DNA from: Parvibaculum sp.
GTDB lineage: Bacteria > Pseudomonadota > Alphaproteobacteria > Parvibaculales > Parvibaculaceae
Length of the DNA: 64,000 bases
Assembly (NCBI GenBank): GCA_002694985.1
Contig: NZNS01000012.1
Location: 1,935 to 65,934, forward strand
Direction of reading: 5' to 3'
Below the pieces are notes generated by a model that was not told where the DNA came from, searched no databases, and saw only the letters and a program-made list of their open reading frames with translations. Shown piece by piece: positions 1 to 8,167 of this stretch. Position 1 is the first letter of the stretch; every line of letters begins with the position of its first letter. The translations under genes were made by a program, and so were the position numbers.

Positions 1-4
1 GAAG

Positions 5-766
5 ATGATGGATAGTATCTGGCTGGTACTCGGCCTGGCGCTGTTGCCCGCCTTAGGCAATTTTAGTGGTGGGCTCGCTGCGGAGGCCTCCCGAACTACC
101 GGGCGCCGTCTCAATTACGCCCTTCACGGCGCTGCCGGCCTCGTCATTGCGGTGGTGGCGGTTGAAATCATGCCGCGCGTGCTAGAGAACCTCTCAGCCT
201 GGGTAATCGCCCTCGCTTTCGCACTGGGCGGCATTGCTTACGTAGGTATCGAGAAGCTCGTTGAGAGTCTCCAGAAGCGACAAGGCCAGCAGGGAGAAGG
301 CGGTCAGACGAGTGTCTGGATGATCTATATCGCCGTATCCATCGACCTGTTCAGCGATGGCCTCCTGATCGGGGCGGGGTCGGCGGTCTCACCGTCGGTC
401 GCGATAATCCTGGCGGCGGGTCAGGTTCTCGCCGATGTTCCTGAGGGCTTTGCGACGATCGCCACCATGAAAGATAAAGGAATCCCTCGTAGCAAGCGGA
501 TACTGCTCTCTGCTTCCTTCGCGATTCCTGTGCTCTCGGCAGCCGTCTTTGCTTACTTCGTACTCAGGAACCAGCCGGAGGCATTTAAGCTAGCGGCACT
601 GACGTTCACGGCAGGCCTTCTCACGGTCGCTGCCATCGAAGATATGGTCTCCGAGGCTCACGAGAGCGGTGACGATACGCACATCTCACCGCTGGCTTTC
701 ATAGGCGGCTTCGTCCTGTTCGTTCTGGTATCAGCGGGCTTGGAAGGGGTGGTATCGCAAAGCTAA
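5..766 (+). CDS. ZIP-family metal cation transporter (IS passenger)
   Basis: A 253-residue polytopic membrane protein with about seven to eight hydrophobic segments. Two amphipathic helices carry the family-type polar motifs: SIDLFSDGL near residues 112-120 and DVPEGFA near 144-150, the latter resembling the HNxPEG metal-binding helix of ZIP proteins. A hydrophilic loop rich in Q/G lies near residues 88-103. The likely role is transport of a divalent metal such as zinc across the inner membrane; substrate and direction cannot be read from sequence. ATG codons at 5 and 8 are both possible, and the true start could lie upstream of the window. It is followed 156 bp later by lnt and lspA in the same orientation. 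Confidence 0.7.
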   Translation: MMDSIWLVLGLALLPALGNFSGGLAAEASRTTGRRLNYALHGAAGLVIAVVAVEIMPRVLENLSAWVIALAFALGGIAYVGIEKLVESLQKRQGQQGEGGQTSVWMIYIAVSIDLFSDGLLIGAGSAVSPSVAIILAAGQVLADVPEGFATIATMKDKGIPRSKRILLSASFAIPVLSAAVFAYFVLRNQPEAFKLAALTFTAGLLTVAAIEDMVSEAHESGDDTHISPLAFIGGFVLFVLVSAGLEGVVSQS

Positions 767-922
767 CGTACTGCTCCCCAACACAGCCACTGTCGTGCTG
801 GCCGAATACGAAGCAGCTCCCAGCTTACGGCGCACCTAGTCGAGTCCAGAAACATTCACTTTGCCACCCTGGCCAGCCGGCCGAATGAATTGACGCAGCT
901 TGATTAAGCGGAGCAAGAAAGC

Positions 923-2500
923 ATGAGCCACAGGGTTGATCCTGGATTCGGAGGCGAGAGAGCATTGGGTGATAAGTGCGCGCTACCCTCTAGCCTATAC
1001 ACGGGCGTGCGCTATAAGCCGCTTCTGACAGGGGGGATGGCTCTACTTGCTGGAGGCGCCATGCCGCTTGCCTTTGCCCCTGTGGGCTGGGCATGGCTTG
1101 CGGTGATCGCTCTGGCAACATTTTTTGTCCTGACCGCGCAGTCTTCAAGGCGTCAGGCGCTGTGGTCGGCCTACCTCTTTGGCCTTGGCTACTTCGGCGT
1201 GGGTGTCTCCTGGGTCTTTATCAGCATTAGCCAGTACGGCAATGGCCCCGTGGTGGCGGTGTTAGTCACGGCGGCCTTTGTCTCGCTGCTCGCCCTCTTT
1301 CCATGGGGCGTCGCGTACCTCGTGCGCTGCCTGCGCCCTGAGATGGATGCAATGGCACTCTGGCTAGGGCTACCTGCGGCATGGGTGCTGAGTGAATGGA
1401 TGCGCACCTGGTTCTTGACCGGCTTTCCCTGGCTCTTCATTGGCTACAGCCAGACCGACACCACACTTGCCACTATCGCTCCCGTCTTTGGCGTGCTTGG
1501 CGTGAGTTTACTGGTGGCACTTCTCGCTGGCGGGCTTGCCTGGGTTGTCCAGGGGCCAAGCCTGCGCCGTGCTGCGGTAGTCGGTGCCGTGTTAGTCGCT
1601 ACCCTCGCCGGCTTGCAACTGCTGGATCGTGAATGGACGCAGCCAGCCGCTGACCCGATCGATGTCGTCCTCTTGCAAGGAAACATCGCGCAAGACAAGA
1701 AATGGGACCCGAGATACCGGGACATCACACTTGAGCGCTATCAGGCGCTTACCGCGCAGCATCTCGGAGCCGATATCGTGATCTGGCCAGAAGCGGCAAT
1801 CCCGATGTGGCATGACCAGGCCAAAGCATATCTTGCTGAGCTTGAGGCGTTAGCCGATCAGGCAGGCACATCGTTAATGATTGGCGTCCCGGTACGCGAG
1901 GCGGAGGGCCGTACCTACAACGCCGTGGTAAGCCTCTCCGATCCCTCAGGCTTCTACTACAAACGCCACCTGGTGCCCTTCGGTGAATATGTTCCGTTTC
2001 GGGATCTTTTGGGGTCGGCCCTCGACGTGCTCGGGGCGCCCATGTCCGACTTCACACCGGGACGGGAAGCGCACGTCCTGAATGCAGCAGGGGTGCCCGT
2101 AGGGGCACTCATCTGCTACGAGGCGGTCTTTGGTGCCGAAGTCACTGAGCTTCTGCCCGAAGCGCAGTTACTGGTGAATGTCAGCAACGATGCCTGGTTC
2201 GGCAGCTCGCTCGGCCCCCTCCAGCATTTCCAGATGGCACGCATGCGTGCCATCGAAACCGGACGTGACCTTCTTCGAGCCACGAACACCGGTATCACAG
2301 CAGCCATCAATCATGAGGGCAAAGTGCTCAAGCGTGCTCCGCAGTTCGAAGTGGCCACCCTCAGCGCCGAAGTGACACCGCGAACTGGCGCGCCCCCTTA
2401 TGTGCGCTGGCGGGATTGGCCTGTCCTTGGCCTGACCGCACTCGGACTCGGCCTGCTCCTGCTCCGTCGAATTCGTCGGCATCATCGGTTGGGTACATGA
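923..2500 (+). CDS. lnt: Apolipoprotein N-acyltransferase (IS passenger copy)
   Basis: Lnt adds the third acyl chain to the N-terminal cysteine of lipoproteins in the inner membrane. The 525-residue protein has the usual plan: about six membrane segments over residues 35-230, a nitrilase-type domain over about 245-490, and a final membrane helix. The Glu-Lys-Cys triad is visible as IVIWPEAAIP (E290), FYYKRHLVPFGEYVPF (K347) and ALICYEAVFG (C398). Length matches the family (about 510-540), so it looks functional. Its position between the ZIP gene and lspA inside an IS suggests a mobile second copy; the housekeeping lnt should be elsewhere in the chromosome. The first 35 residues are poorly hydrophobic, so a start slightly downstream is possible. 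Confidence 0.88.
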   Translation: MSHRVDPGFGGERALGDKCALPSSLYTGVRYKPLLTGGMALLAGGAMPLAFAPVGWAWLAVIALATFFVLTAQSSRRQALWSAYLFGLGYFGVGVSWVFISISQYGNGPVVAVLVTAAFVSLLALFPWGVAYLVRCLRPEMDAMALWLGLPAAWVLSEWMRTWFLTGFPWLFIGYSQTDTTLATIAPVFGVLGVSLLVALLAGGLAWVVQGPSLRRAAVVGAVLVATLAGLQLLDREWTQPAADPIDVVLLQGNIAQDKKWDPRYRDITLERYQALTAQHLGADIVIWPEAAIPMWHDQAKAYLAELEALADQAGTSLMIGVPVREAEGRTYNAVVSLSDPSGFYYKRHLVPFGEYVPFRDLLGSALDVLGAPMSDFTPGREAHVLNAAGVPVGALICYEAVFGAEVTELLPEAQLLVNVSNDAWFGSSLGPLQHFQMARMRAIETGRDLLRATNTGITAAINHEGKVLKRAPQFEVATLSAEVTPRTGAPPYVRWRDWPVLGLTALGLGLLLLRRIRRHHRLGT

Positions 2501-2553
2501 CGCTTGTTATTTAGCAGCGAGCAAATTCTAGATTGGGTCAGGAGGAAGGGGAT

Positions 2554-3075
2554 ATGTCTACTTATGGCAGTCGGCTCGCAGAGAAAGCCCACGAGCCGGG
2601 AAAGGCGATGCGCTGGCTGTGGCTCTCGCTCCTGTTACTGTTTGTCGATCAGGCGAGCAAGTACCTTGCCAGCACCATGCTAGCGCATGGTGAAAGCGTG
2701 CCTGCCGCACCCTTCTTCAATTGGGTCCACCGCCACAATACGGGGGCGGCCTTCAGCTTTCTCGCGGATGTCGGCGGTTGGCAGCAGCCGCTTTTCATCG
2801 GACTGGCCCTGGTTATCTCGATATTACTGGTGTACTGGCTTTGGCGTTCACCACGCGTACTGAGTTATCGGCTCGCCCTCAGTGCGATCCTCGGCGGCGC
2901 GTTGGGCAATGTCGCAGATCGCTTGCGGTTAGGCTACGTAGAGGATTTTCTCGATTTTCACTATGCCCAGTGGCACTGGCCATCGTTCAACCTAGCGGAC
3001 GTATGGATCTTCCTCGGTGTCGCCCTCTTTATTTGGGCGGAAATACGACATCAACCAGGCAGCCGCCGCCGCTGA
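2554..3075 (+). CDS. lspA: Lipoprotein signal peptidase II (IS passenger copy)
   Basis: LspA cleaves the signal peptide of prolipoproteins after diacylglyceryl transfer. The 173-residue protein has four hydrophobic segments and both catalytic aspartates: GNVADRLRLG (D122) and FNLADVWIF (D149), plus the conserved VDQASKYLA and NTGAAFSF motifs. The start at ATG 2554 is chosen because AGGAGGAAGGGG lies just upstream; the frame also opens at TTG 2533, but that codon lies before the ribosome binding site. It follows lnt by 53 bp and probably forms a unit with it. Paired lnt and lspA in the same mobile element act on consecutive steps of lipoprotein maturation. Confidence 0.9.
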   Translation: MSTYGSRLAEKAHEPGKAMRWLWLSLLLLFVDQASKYLASTMLAHGESVPAAPFFNWVHRHNTGAAFSFLADVGGWQQPLFIGLALVISILLVYWLWRSPRVLSYRLALSAILGGALGNVADRLRLGYVEDFLDFHYAQWHWPSFNLADVWIFLGVALFIWAEIRHQPGSRRR

Positions 3076-3176
3076 ATCGCCTAGCGTCTTCGCTATCGCA
3101 TGCTTGACTTCCGGAATAGGCGCGTCCTGGGCCTTGATAAGGCGGCACGCCTTCATGAGCCAGCTGTACGTTCCTG
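3076..3176. other. Unassigned gap between lspA and transposase remnant
   Basis: The stretch between the lspA stop and the first recognisable transposase codons has no convincing coding signal. The N-terminal half of the transposase, including its first catalytic aspartate, is missing, so a deletion joint probably lies here. A minus-strand frame over 2992-3276 is open, but it runs antisense into lspA and resembles no family I recognise. Confidence 0.4.
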
Positions 3177-4014
3177 ATGCACGACTGCTGCCAAGGGCTC
3201 TGCTGCATCCTAACCAATCTGGAAGAGCGCACCCTGCTGGACCTGCTACCCGGTCGTCAGCAAGAGAGGGTGACAAGACGCCTCATGAGCATGGCCAACC
3301 GCCACCAGGTCGAGATCGTCAGCATGGACATGTGGAAGCCCTACCGCCGCGCCTTCCAGACGGTGCTGCCACAGGCCCGTATCGTGGTCGATAAGTTCCA
3401 CGTCGTGCGCATGGCCAACGAGGCCTTAGAGAAGATCCGCAAAGGCCTAAGGAAGGAGTTGAAGCCCAATCAGCGCCGGACCCTCAAAGGTGACCGGAAA
3501 ATCCTGCTGAAGCGCGCTCACGACGTTTCAGACCGCGAACGGCTCATCATGGAGACCTGGACAGGAGCATTCCCCCCAGCTCTTGGCGGCTTACGAGCAC
3601 AAGGAGCGCTTCTACCATATCTGGGACTGTACCAATCGGCGTGGTGCCGAACAGGCTCTCGCCACCTGGATTGACAACATCCCTCAGGGGCAGAAGGAGG
3701 TTTGGAAGGATCTCGTCAGCGCCGTCAGTGGCTGGCGTGAAGAGATGCTGACCTACTTTGAGACCGACATCCCGATCACCAACGCTTTCACGTAGTCGAT
3801 AAACCGCCTAGCCAAGGACAAAAACCGTGATGGCCGGGGCTATTCGTTCGAGGTAATGCGAGCCCGGATGCTCTATACCACCAAGCACAAGAAGAAGGCG
3901 CCACAAGTCAAGGAATCCCCGTTTCTGGGCAGAGCCACCATGACCTACAACATGGGACTCCCCGAGCCTGAGAAGAACTTCGGTGTCGATCTATCAACCT
4001 TCTGGAAGGACTAA
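3177..4014 (+). pseudogene. tnpA: ISL3-family transposase remnant (N-terminal deletion, frameshift, nonsense codon)
   Basis: Only the C-terminal two thirds of an ISL3 DDE transposase remains. Readable blocks are RTLLDLLPGRQQERVTRR, VSMDMWKPYRRAF (second catalytic Asp), VVDKFHVVRMANEA, and after a frameshift AAYEHKERFYHIWDCTNR and RLAKDKNRDGRGYSFEV, ending at TAA 4012-4014. A run of six C at 3572-3577 shifts the frame; five C would restore FPQLLAAYEH. A TAG near 3793 interrupts ITNAFT, where family members continue with E-S-I-N-R-L. The zinc-binding and helix-turn-helix N-terminus and first Asp are absent. It therefore cannot make an active transposase. Confidence 0.85.
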
Positions 4015-4035
4015 GGGTTGGATGGGGCTGGAAGG

Positions 4036-4062
4036 CCCATCAACCACTTAATCCGGATACCC
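4036..4062 (-). repeat. Right terminal inverted repeat of the ISL3 element
   Basis: Read from the outside inward the minus strand gives GGGTATCCGGATTAAGTGGT followed by TGATG. It begins 48 bp beyond the transposase stop and ends exactly where the Lys-rich coding tail of tig is interrupted. The GGGTATnCGGATT-like tip is what I expect for ISPpu12-type elements. The left repeat is outside the window, so pairing could not be checked. Confidence 0.6.
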
Positions 4063-5578
4063 CTTTTTTCTTCTTGGCAGGCGCCTTCTTGGCGGCAGGC
4101 TTCTTCTCGCCGCCTTCATCCTTCTTGGCGTCTTTCTTGGCGTCATCTTTTTTCGCGGCGGCTTTCTTCGGCGCAGCCTTTTTCTTGGCCGGCTTCTCGT
4201 CGCCGTGATCATGATCGTGGTCGTGGTCGTGGTCGTGCTCATCCGCATCAGGATCGGTGAAGAGCTCGTCGCGGCTCACCACCTTGTCCGTCACATCCGC
4301 CAGTTCGGCGATGAAGTCGACAACCTTGTCTTCGAAGATCGGCGCACGCAGTTCCTGCACAGCCTGCGGGTTCTGCTGGAAGTATTGATAAAGCTGCCGC
4401 TCCTGACCGGGGAACTGACGGGCGCGTTCAGCAAGCGCCTGGTTCAGTTCCTGCTCGGTGACAGTGATGCTGTTCTTCTCACCGACTTCCGCGAGGAGAA
4501 GACCGAGGCGAACGCGGCGCTCGGCGATCTTGCGATATTCGGCACGGACTTCCTCTTCCGGCTCGTCGAGATCGGCAGCGGTCTTGTTCTGCTGCTGCAG
4601 CTCACGCTCGAACTGCTGCCAAATCTGGTTGAATTCCTGTTCGACCATGGTGGGCGGCAGCTCGAAATCGTGCAATTCGTCGAGCTTGTCGAGCATGGCG
4701 CGCTTCATGTGCTGGCGCGACATGCGGTCATATTCGCCCTTCATCTGCTCGGCGAGCGCTTCGCGCAGTTTCTCGAGGCTTTCGAGGCCAAAACGCTTGG
4801 CGAGTTCGTCGTTGAGCTCCAGTTCCGCAGGTGCCTTCACTTCCTTGACCTTGACGTCGAAGACGGCATCCTTGCCTGCAAGCTGTTCGGCGCCGTACTC
4901 CTCGGGGAAGGTTACCTTCACTTCGATTTCATCGCCGGCCTTGGCGCCGACAAGCTGTTCCTCGAAGCCGGGGATGAAGCGGCCTGAGCCGATTTCGAGA
5001 TTGGCATCCTCGGCGGAACCACCTTCAAACGCCTCGCCGTCGATCTTGCCGACGAAATCGAGGGTCAGCAGATCGCCCTCTTCCGCCTTGGCGCCTTCTT
5101 CGCGCGGTTCGAAATTCTTCTGGTTCTCGGCGAGACGTTTCAGCGACTCGTCCACGTCCTCGTCCTTCACCTCAGCCGTGAGGCGTTCGAGTGACATCTT
5201 TGAAAAATCAGTTAAGTCGAAGGCCGGGATGACCTCGAAGCTCATCTTGTAGGTGAGGTCCGACTTGCCGTCGATCACGTCCTGGATTTCGCCTTCGAGG
5301 TCGATTGCAGGCTGGAAGGCGGGGCGAAGAGATTCCTCCTCGATCGCCTTCTGGCTGGTCTCGCCAACGGTTTCCTGAATGACTTCGCTCATGACCTGTT
5401 TGCCGAAGGTCTTGCGAAGATGGCTGAGCGGAACCTTGCCGGGGCGGAAGCCCTTGAGGCGCACCTGGCCCTTCATCTCTTCGAGCTTGGCGCCGAGCTT
5501 CGATTCCAGTTCCTGAGCAGGAACCTGAACCTTCAATTCGCGCTTCAATCCGTCCGCGTTCGTTACCGTGACCTGCAT
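4040..5578 (-). CDS. tig: Trigger factor with His-Asp and Lys-rich tail; C-terminus altered by IS
   Basis: Ribosome-associated chaperone with peptidyl-prolyl isomerase activity. The N-terminal domain carries the ribosome-docking signature GFRPGKVPLSHLRKTFG. An FKBP-type domain follows near residues 160-245 (DLLTLDFVGKIDGEAFEGGS, FIPGFEEQLVGAKAGDE), then the helical chaperone arms to about 435. At 512 residues it is longer than the usual 430-460 because of a tail: a run of alternating His and Asp at about 447-459, then a Lys/Ala-rich stretch. The last seven residues, GVSGLSG, are read from the inserted IS end rather than from the original gene. It starts at ATG 5576-5578, 49 bp after the tRNA-Leu gene. 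In many alphaproteobacteria clpP follows tig; here the IS occupies that place. Confidence 0.95.
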   Translation of the reverse strand: MQVTVTNADGLKRELKVQVPAQELESKLGAKLEEMKGQVRLKGFRPGKVPLSHLRKTFGKQVMSEVIQETVGETSQKAIEEESLRPAFQPAIDLEGEIQDVIDGKSDLTYKMSFEVIPAFDLTDFSKMSLERLTAEVKDEDVDESLKRLAENQKNFEPREEGAKAEEGDLLTLDFVGKIDGEAFEGGSAEDANLEIGSGRFIPGFEEQLVGAKAGDEIEVKVTFPEEYGAEQLAGKDAVFDVKVKEVKAPAELELNDELAKRFGLESLEKLREALAEQMKGEYDRMSRQHMKRAMLDKLDELHDFELPPTMVEQEFNQIWQQFERELQQQNKTAADLDEPEEEVRAEYRKIAERRVRLGLLLAEVGEKNSITVTEQELNQALAERARQFPGQERQLYQYFQQNPQAVQELRAPIFEDKVVDFIAELADVTDKVVSRDELFTDPDADEHDHDHDHDHDHGDEKPAKKKAAPKKAAAKKDDAKKDAKKDEGGEKKPAAKKAPAKKKKGVSGLSG

Positions 5579-5626
5579 TATCCAATCCGTTCTTTTTCGG
5601 CCATTCCGTCAGCCGGGCTTCCGGCG

Positions 5627-5711
<85 letters not shown>

Positions 5712-5820
5712 AAAAGGTCTCTGGCGTAGCCCAAGCGAGCCGGCCTGTCCCTGAATTGGCGCACTCTATATCAAGGGCATAAGGCGATTGCCAGCAAAAG
5801 CCGCGGAAAGCAGGCAATCC

Positions 5821-7323
5821 TCAGATGTGGTCCAGAAGATCGCGGAGAACCGCGGGAAGCATTTCCGGCAAATCCTCGGAAATGAGGCCGGGACCGAAGC
5901 AATCTCCCGCCTCTCCGTGGAGCCAGACGGCGGCGCAGGCTGACTCGAAGGGGAGCATTCCCTGAGCCAAAAGACCAAGCACAATGCCCGCCAATACGTC
6001 GCCGGACCCTGCTGTTGCCAGTTCCGGCCCGGCATTGCGGGCAATGGCCGCGCGGCCATCGGGGGCGGCGACGACCGTATCCGCCCCCTTGAGAATCACG
6101 ATGGCAGCAGCCTCGGCGGCGGCGAGGCGGGCGCGTTCGAGCTTGTCCGCCTCCCCTGCTGCGATTTCGGGGAAAAGGCGGGCGAATTCACCCTCATGCG
6201 GGGTCATGACGACGGGGCCCGCGAAAAAACCCTTGATGGCGACAAAGAGGTCGCGCGGGATCTCCGCAAAAGAGGTCAGCGCGTCGGCGTCGAGCACCAT
6301 CGCGGCTCCCGAAAGGAGAGCGGCGAGGACATTATCGCGCGTTTCCCAGCCGATGCCCGCACCTGGACCTATGAGGAGCGCGTTCTTGCGCTTGTCCTCA
6401 AGGATCGCCGTCAGCGCATCCGCTCCCTCGAAAGGCATCAGCATGATCGAAGTGAGATGCGCGGCATTGACCGGCATGGCAGAGGGTGGCGAAGCGATAG
6501 TGACGAGCCCGGCGCCTGCCCGCAACGCGCCGCGGGCGGCAAGGCGAGCGGCCCCTGTATGCGAGGCATCGCCCGACACAACGACGGCATGGCCGCGTGT
6601 ATATTTATGGCTGTCGAGGCGCGGACGCGGGAAGACCGATGCCCAGAGCGGTGGCGCATTGACGAAAGTGCGCGGCCCGATCTCTGCCAGTACATCGGAC
6701 TTTATGCCGATATCGGCTACGGCAAGTTCACCGCAGTGAAGACGGCCCGGCAGCAGCAGGTGGCCGGGTTTCGGGCGGAAGAAGGTGACGGTGAGGGCGG
6801 CGGCAAAGGCCGCGCCGCGCACCTGCCCCGTGTTTCCATCAATGCCGGTCGGTATGTCCACCGCGATGACGGGCGTTCCTGCCTCGCCTATCCGGCGGAT
6901 GGCGTCGGCGGCGGAACCATCTACATCGCGAGCGAGCCCGGCGCCGAAGATCGCATCGACGATGAGCGAAGCGCCCTTCCCTGCATCGGCGGCCAGCGGA
7001 TGAACGGCACCCGGCCAGCGGTCTGCTGCGGCGGCTGCATCGCCCTTGAGCTTCTCTCGCGGCCCCATCAAAAAGAGCGTGACGGGCCAGCCCCGTTCGG
7101 CCAGAAGGCGGGCGACGACAAATCCGTCGCCACCATTGTTGCCCGGCCCGCAAAGTACGGAAACCGGCCCCTGCGGGAAACGCGCGACGATGGCATCCGC
7201 CACCGCGCGGCCTGCATTCTCCATAAGGGTGAGGCCCGTCGTGCCCCACTTGATAGTGAGCGCGTCGGCGCGCCCCATCTCTTGGACGGTGAGAAGTTCA
7301 ATAGAATCGGTCGCGTCTGTCAT
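5821..7323 (-). CDS. nnr: Bifunctional NAD(P)H-hydrate epimerase / ADP-dependent dehydratase
   Basis: Repairs damaged NAD(P)HX: the N-terminal YjeF_N domain epimerises the R form and the C-terminal carbohydrate-kinase-like domain dehydrates the S form using ADP. In 500 residues, the epimerase part covers about 1-215, with the loop VLCGPGNNGGDGF near 57-68. The kinase-like part covers about 220-495, with the hallmark ATAGSGDVLAG near 436-446 and MTPHEGEFARLFP upstream of it. Length and both domains are typical of the bacterial fusion. The ATG at 7321-7323 is the first in frame. It lies 57 bp downstream of the histidine phosphatase gene on the same strand. Confidence 0.93.
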   Translation of the reverse strand: MTDATDSIELLTVQEMGRADALTIKWGTTGLTLMENAGRAVADAIVARFPQGPVSVLCGPGNNGGDGFVVARLLAERGWPVTLFLMGPREKLKGDAAAAADRWPGAVHPLAADAGKGASLIVDAIFGAGLARDVDGSAADAIRRIGEAGTPVIAVDIPTGIDGNTGQVRGAAFAAALTVTFFRPKPGHLLLPGRLHCGELAVADIGIKSDVLAEIGPRTFVNAPPLWASVFPRPRLDSHKYTRGHAVVVSGDASHTGAARLAARGALRAGAGLVTIASPPSAMPVNAAHLTSIMLMPFEGADALTAILEDKRKNALLIGPGAGIGWETRDNVLAALLSGAAMVLDADALTSFAEIPRDLFVAIKGFFAGPVVMTPHEGEFARLFPEIAAGEADKLERARLAAAEAAAIVILKGADTVVAAPDGRAAIARNAGPELATAGSGDVLAGIVLGLLAQGMLPFESACAAVWLHGEAGDCFGPGLISEDLPEMLPAVLRDLLDHI

Positions 7324-7380
7324 GGCAGCACTATAGCCATGCGATTGCGGCAGGTAATTGGCGAATTGCCCACCACGCGC

Positions 7381-7962
7381 TTAGTTCACCTTCGTTTCCG
7401 CCTCGCGGCCCTGCTCTACCAGTGTGAGCGTGTCACCCTTCGTCTCGAAAACGGTGACCGAACAATTGTCCGGGCGGAAGGTGATGAGGCGTTTGTCCTC
7501 CGTCGCGGCACCTGCCGCGACGTTGATCGCGATGAAATGCGAGAAGATGACGGTGTCTTGCGAAAGGCCGGTCAGCGCATCGACCACGGACTGCCGCCAC
7601 CGCGCAAGGTCGACCTTGCCCCCGCCTGTATTTTCCTGCGTGAGAGCCTCCGCCCATGTTCCCGACATGATCCGGCGCAGCCAAGCTCCCCGCGCATCAA
7701 GCGCCTCGACGGGCGACGGAATTTCAGCCACCCGTGTTTCGATGACGGGCTCGCAATCCCATGCCTTCGACAACGGCACCGATGTTTCCCGGCAGCGGCG
7801 GAGCGGCGAGGAAAGTACTGGCAGCTTCTTTCCAACCCGCTTTTCGATTTCCCGGGCGACGGCTTCTGCCTGCTCCCGGCCCTTTTCGGAAAGTCCGGGG
7901 TCGGTGTCGGCGTCCCAGCCAGCAGCAGCCTCGCCGTGGCGGATCATGTAGATGGTGGGCAT
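7381..7962 (-). CDS. Histidine phosphatase superfamily protein
   Basis: A 193-residue member of the phosphoglycerate-mutase/SixA-like clan. The catalytic motif is MIRHGEAAAG (R8, H9), with LSEKGREQAEAVA after it and the second histidine in IFSHFIAINV. The closest functional class (SixA-like, cobalamin phosphatase-like or general phosphatase) cannot be told from sequence. The start at ATG 7962 is chosen because GGGGAG lies upstream and RHG follows within ten residues as in the family; the frame is open for another 79 codons upstream with no homology. Confidence 0.85.
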   Translation of the reverse strand: MPTIYMIRHGEAAAGWDADTDPGLSEKGREQAEAVAREIEKRVGKKLPVLSSPLRRCRETSVPLSKAWDCEPVIETRVAEIPSPVEALDARGAWLRRIMSGTWAEALTQENTGGGKVDLARWRQSVVDALTGLSQDTVIFSHFIAINVAAGAATEDKRLITFRPDNCSVTVFETKGDTLTLVEQGREAETKVN

Positions 7963-8032
7963 GGATTTTCTCCCCGAAGCAGAATGTCTCGATGACTGTT
8001 TGTCGGCGAGGAGACACGTATTTGCAAGGCGG

Positions 8033-8122
8033 ATGGTCTGGTTCCTGATCCGCACCATCAAGGGCTTCATGCTCGCCATTGACAGCAAGCCGGTCCCCGA
8101 GCCGGAAACCTGGCTCTGGTAG
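8033..8122 (+). CDS. Possible small membrane-associated protein (29 aa)
   Basis: A short plus-strand frame begins with MVWFLIRTIKGFML and ends ETWLW. It lies in the 205-bp gap between two minus-strand genes, has AAGGCGG directly before its ATG, and stops 13 bp before a hairpin with a T-run on the plus strand. The N-terminal part is hydrophobic with two basic residues; the rest is proline- and acid-rich. I recognise no family. Coding status rests on the position and the terminator, so confidence is limited. Confidence 0.35.
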   Translation: MVWFLIRTIKGFMLAIDSKPVPEPETWLW

Positions 8123-8128
8123 CAAATC

Positions 8129-8159
8129 AAAAAAAGCCGCTCCAGAGAGCGGCCTTTTT
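8129..8159. terminator. Bidirectional intrinsic terminator
   Basis: A 7-bp perfect stem GCCGCTC/GAGCGGC (8136-8142 and 8147-8153) closes a 4-nt loop, with seven A to its left and five T to its right. It can end the pagL-like transcript on the minus strand and any plus-strand transcript across 8033-8122. Confidence 0.8.
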
Positions 8160-8167
8160 CGTATCGG

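Larger units (their letters stand above)
1..4062 (+). mobile_element. ISL3-family insertion sequence (ISPpu12-like) with passenger genes, left end outside window
   Basis: The segment carries, all on the plus strand, a ZIP-family transporter, lnt, lspA and then the C-terminal part of an ISL3-type transposase. It ends in an inverted-repeat-like tip that, read inward from 4062, begins GGGTATCCGGATTAAGTGGT. ISL3 elements of the ISPpu12 type are known for carrying lspA together with metal-ion transport genes, which fits this cargo. The right tip lies inside the 3' end of tig. The 8 bases next to it (4063-4070, CTTTTTTC) would be the expected target-site copy, but the left end is not in the window, so neither the duplication nor the left repeat can be confirmed. 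The transposase is broken, so the element is probably immobile by itself. Confidence 0.75.

Noticed and set aside
2992..3276. Possible MerR-type regulator of the metal cargo on the minus strand
   Set aside because: Such regulators occur in related elements, but this frame overlaps lspA and shows no MerR helix-turn-helix or metal-binding motif.
6196..7995. 599-residue plus-strand open frame
   Set aside because: Antisense to the NAD(P)H-hydrate repair gene and the histidine phosphatase; no recognisable domain and no ribosome binding site.
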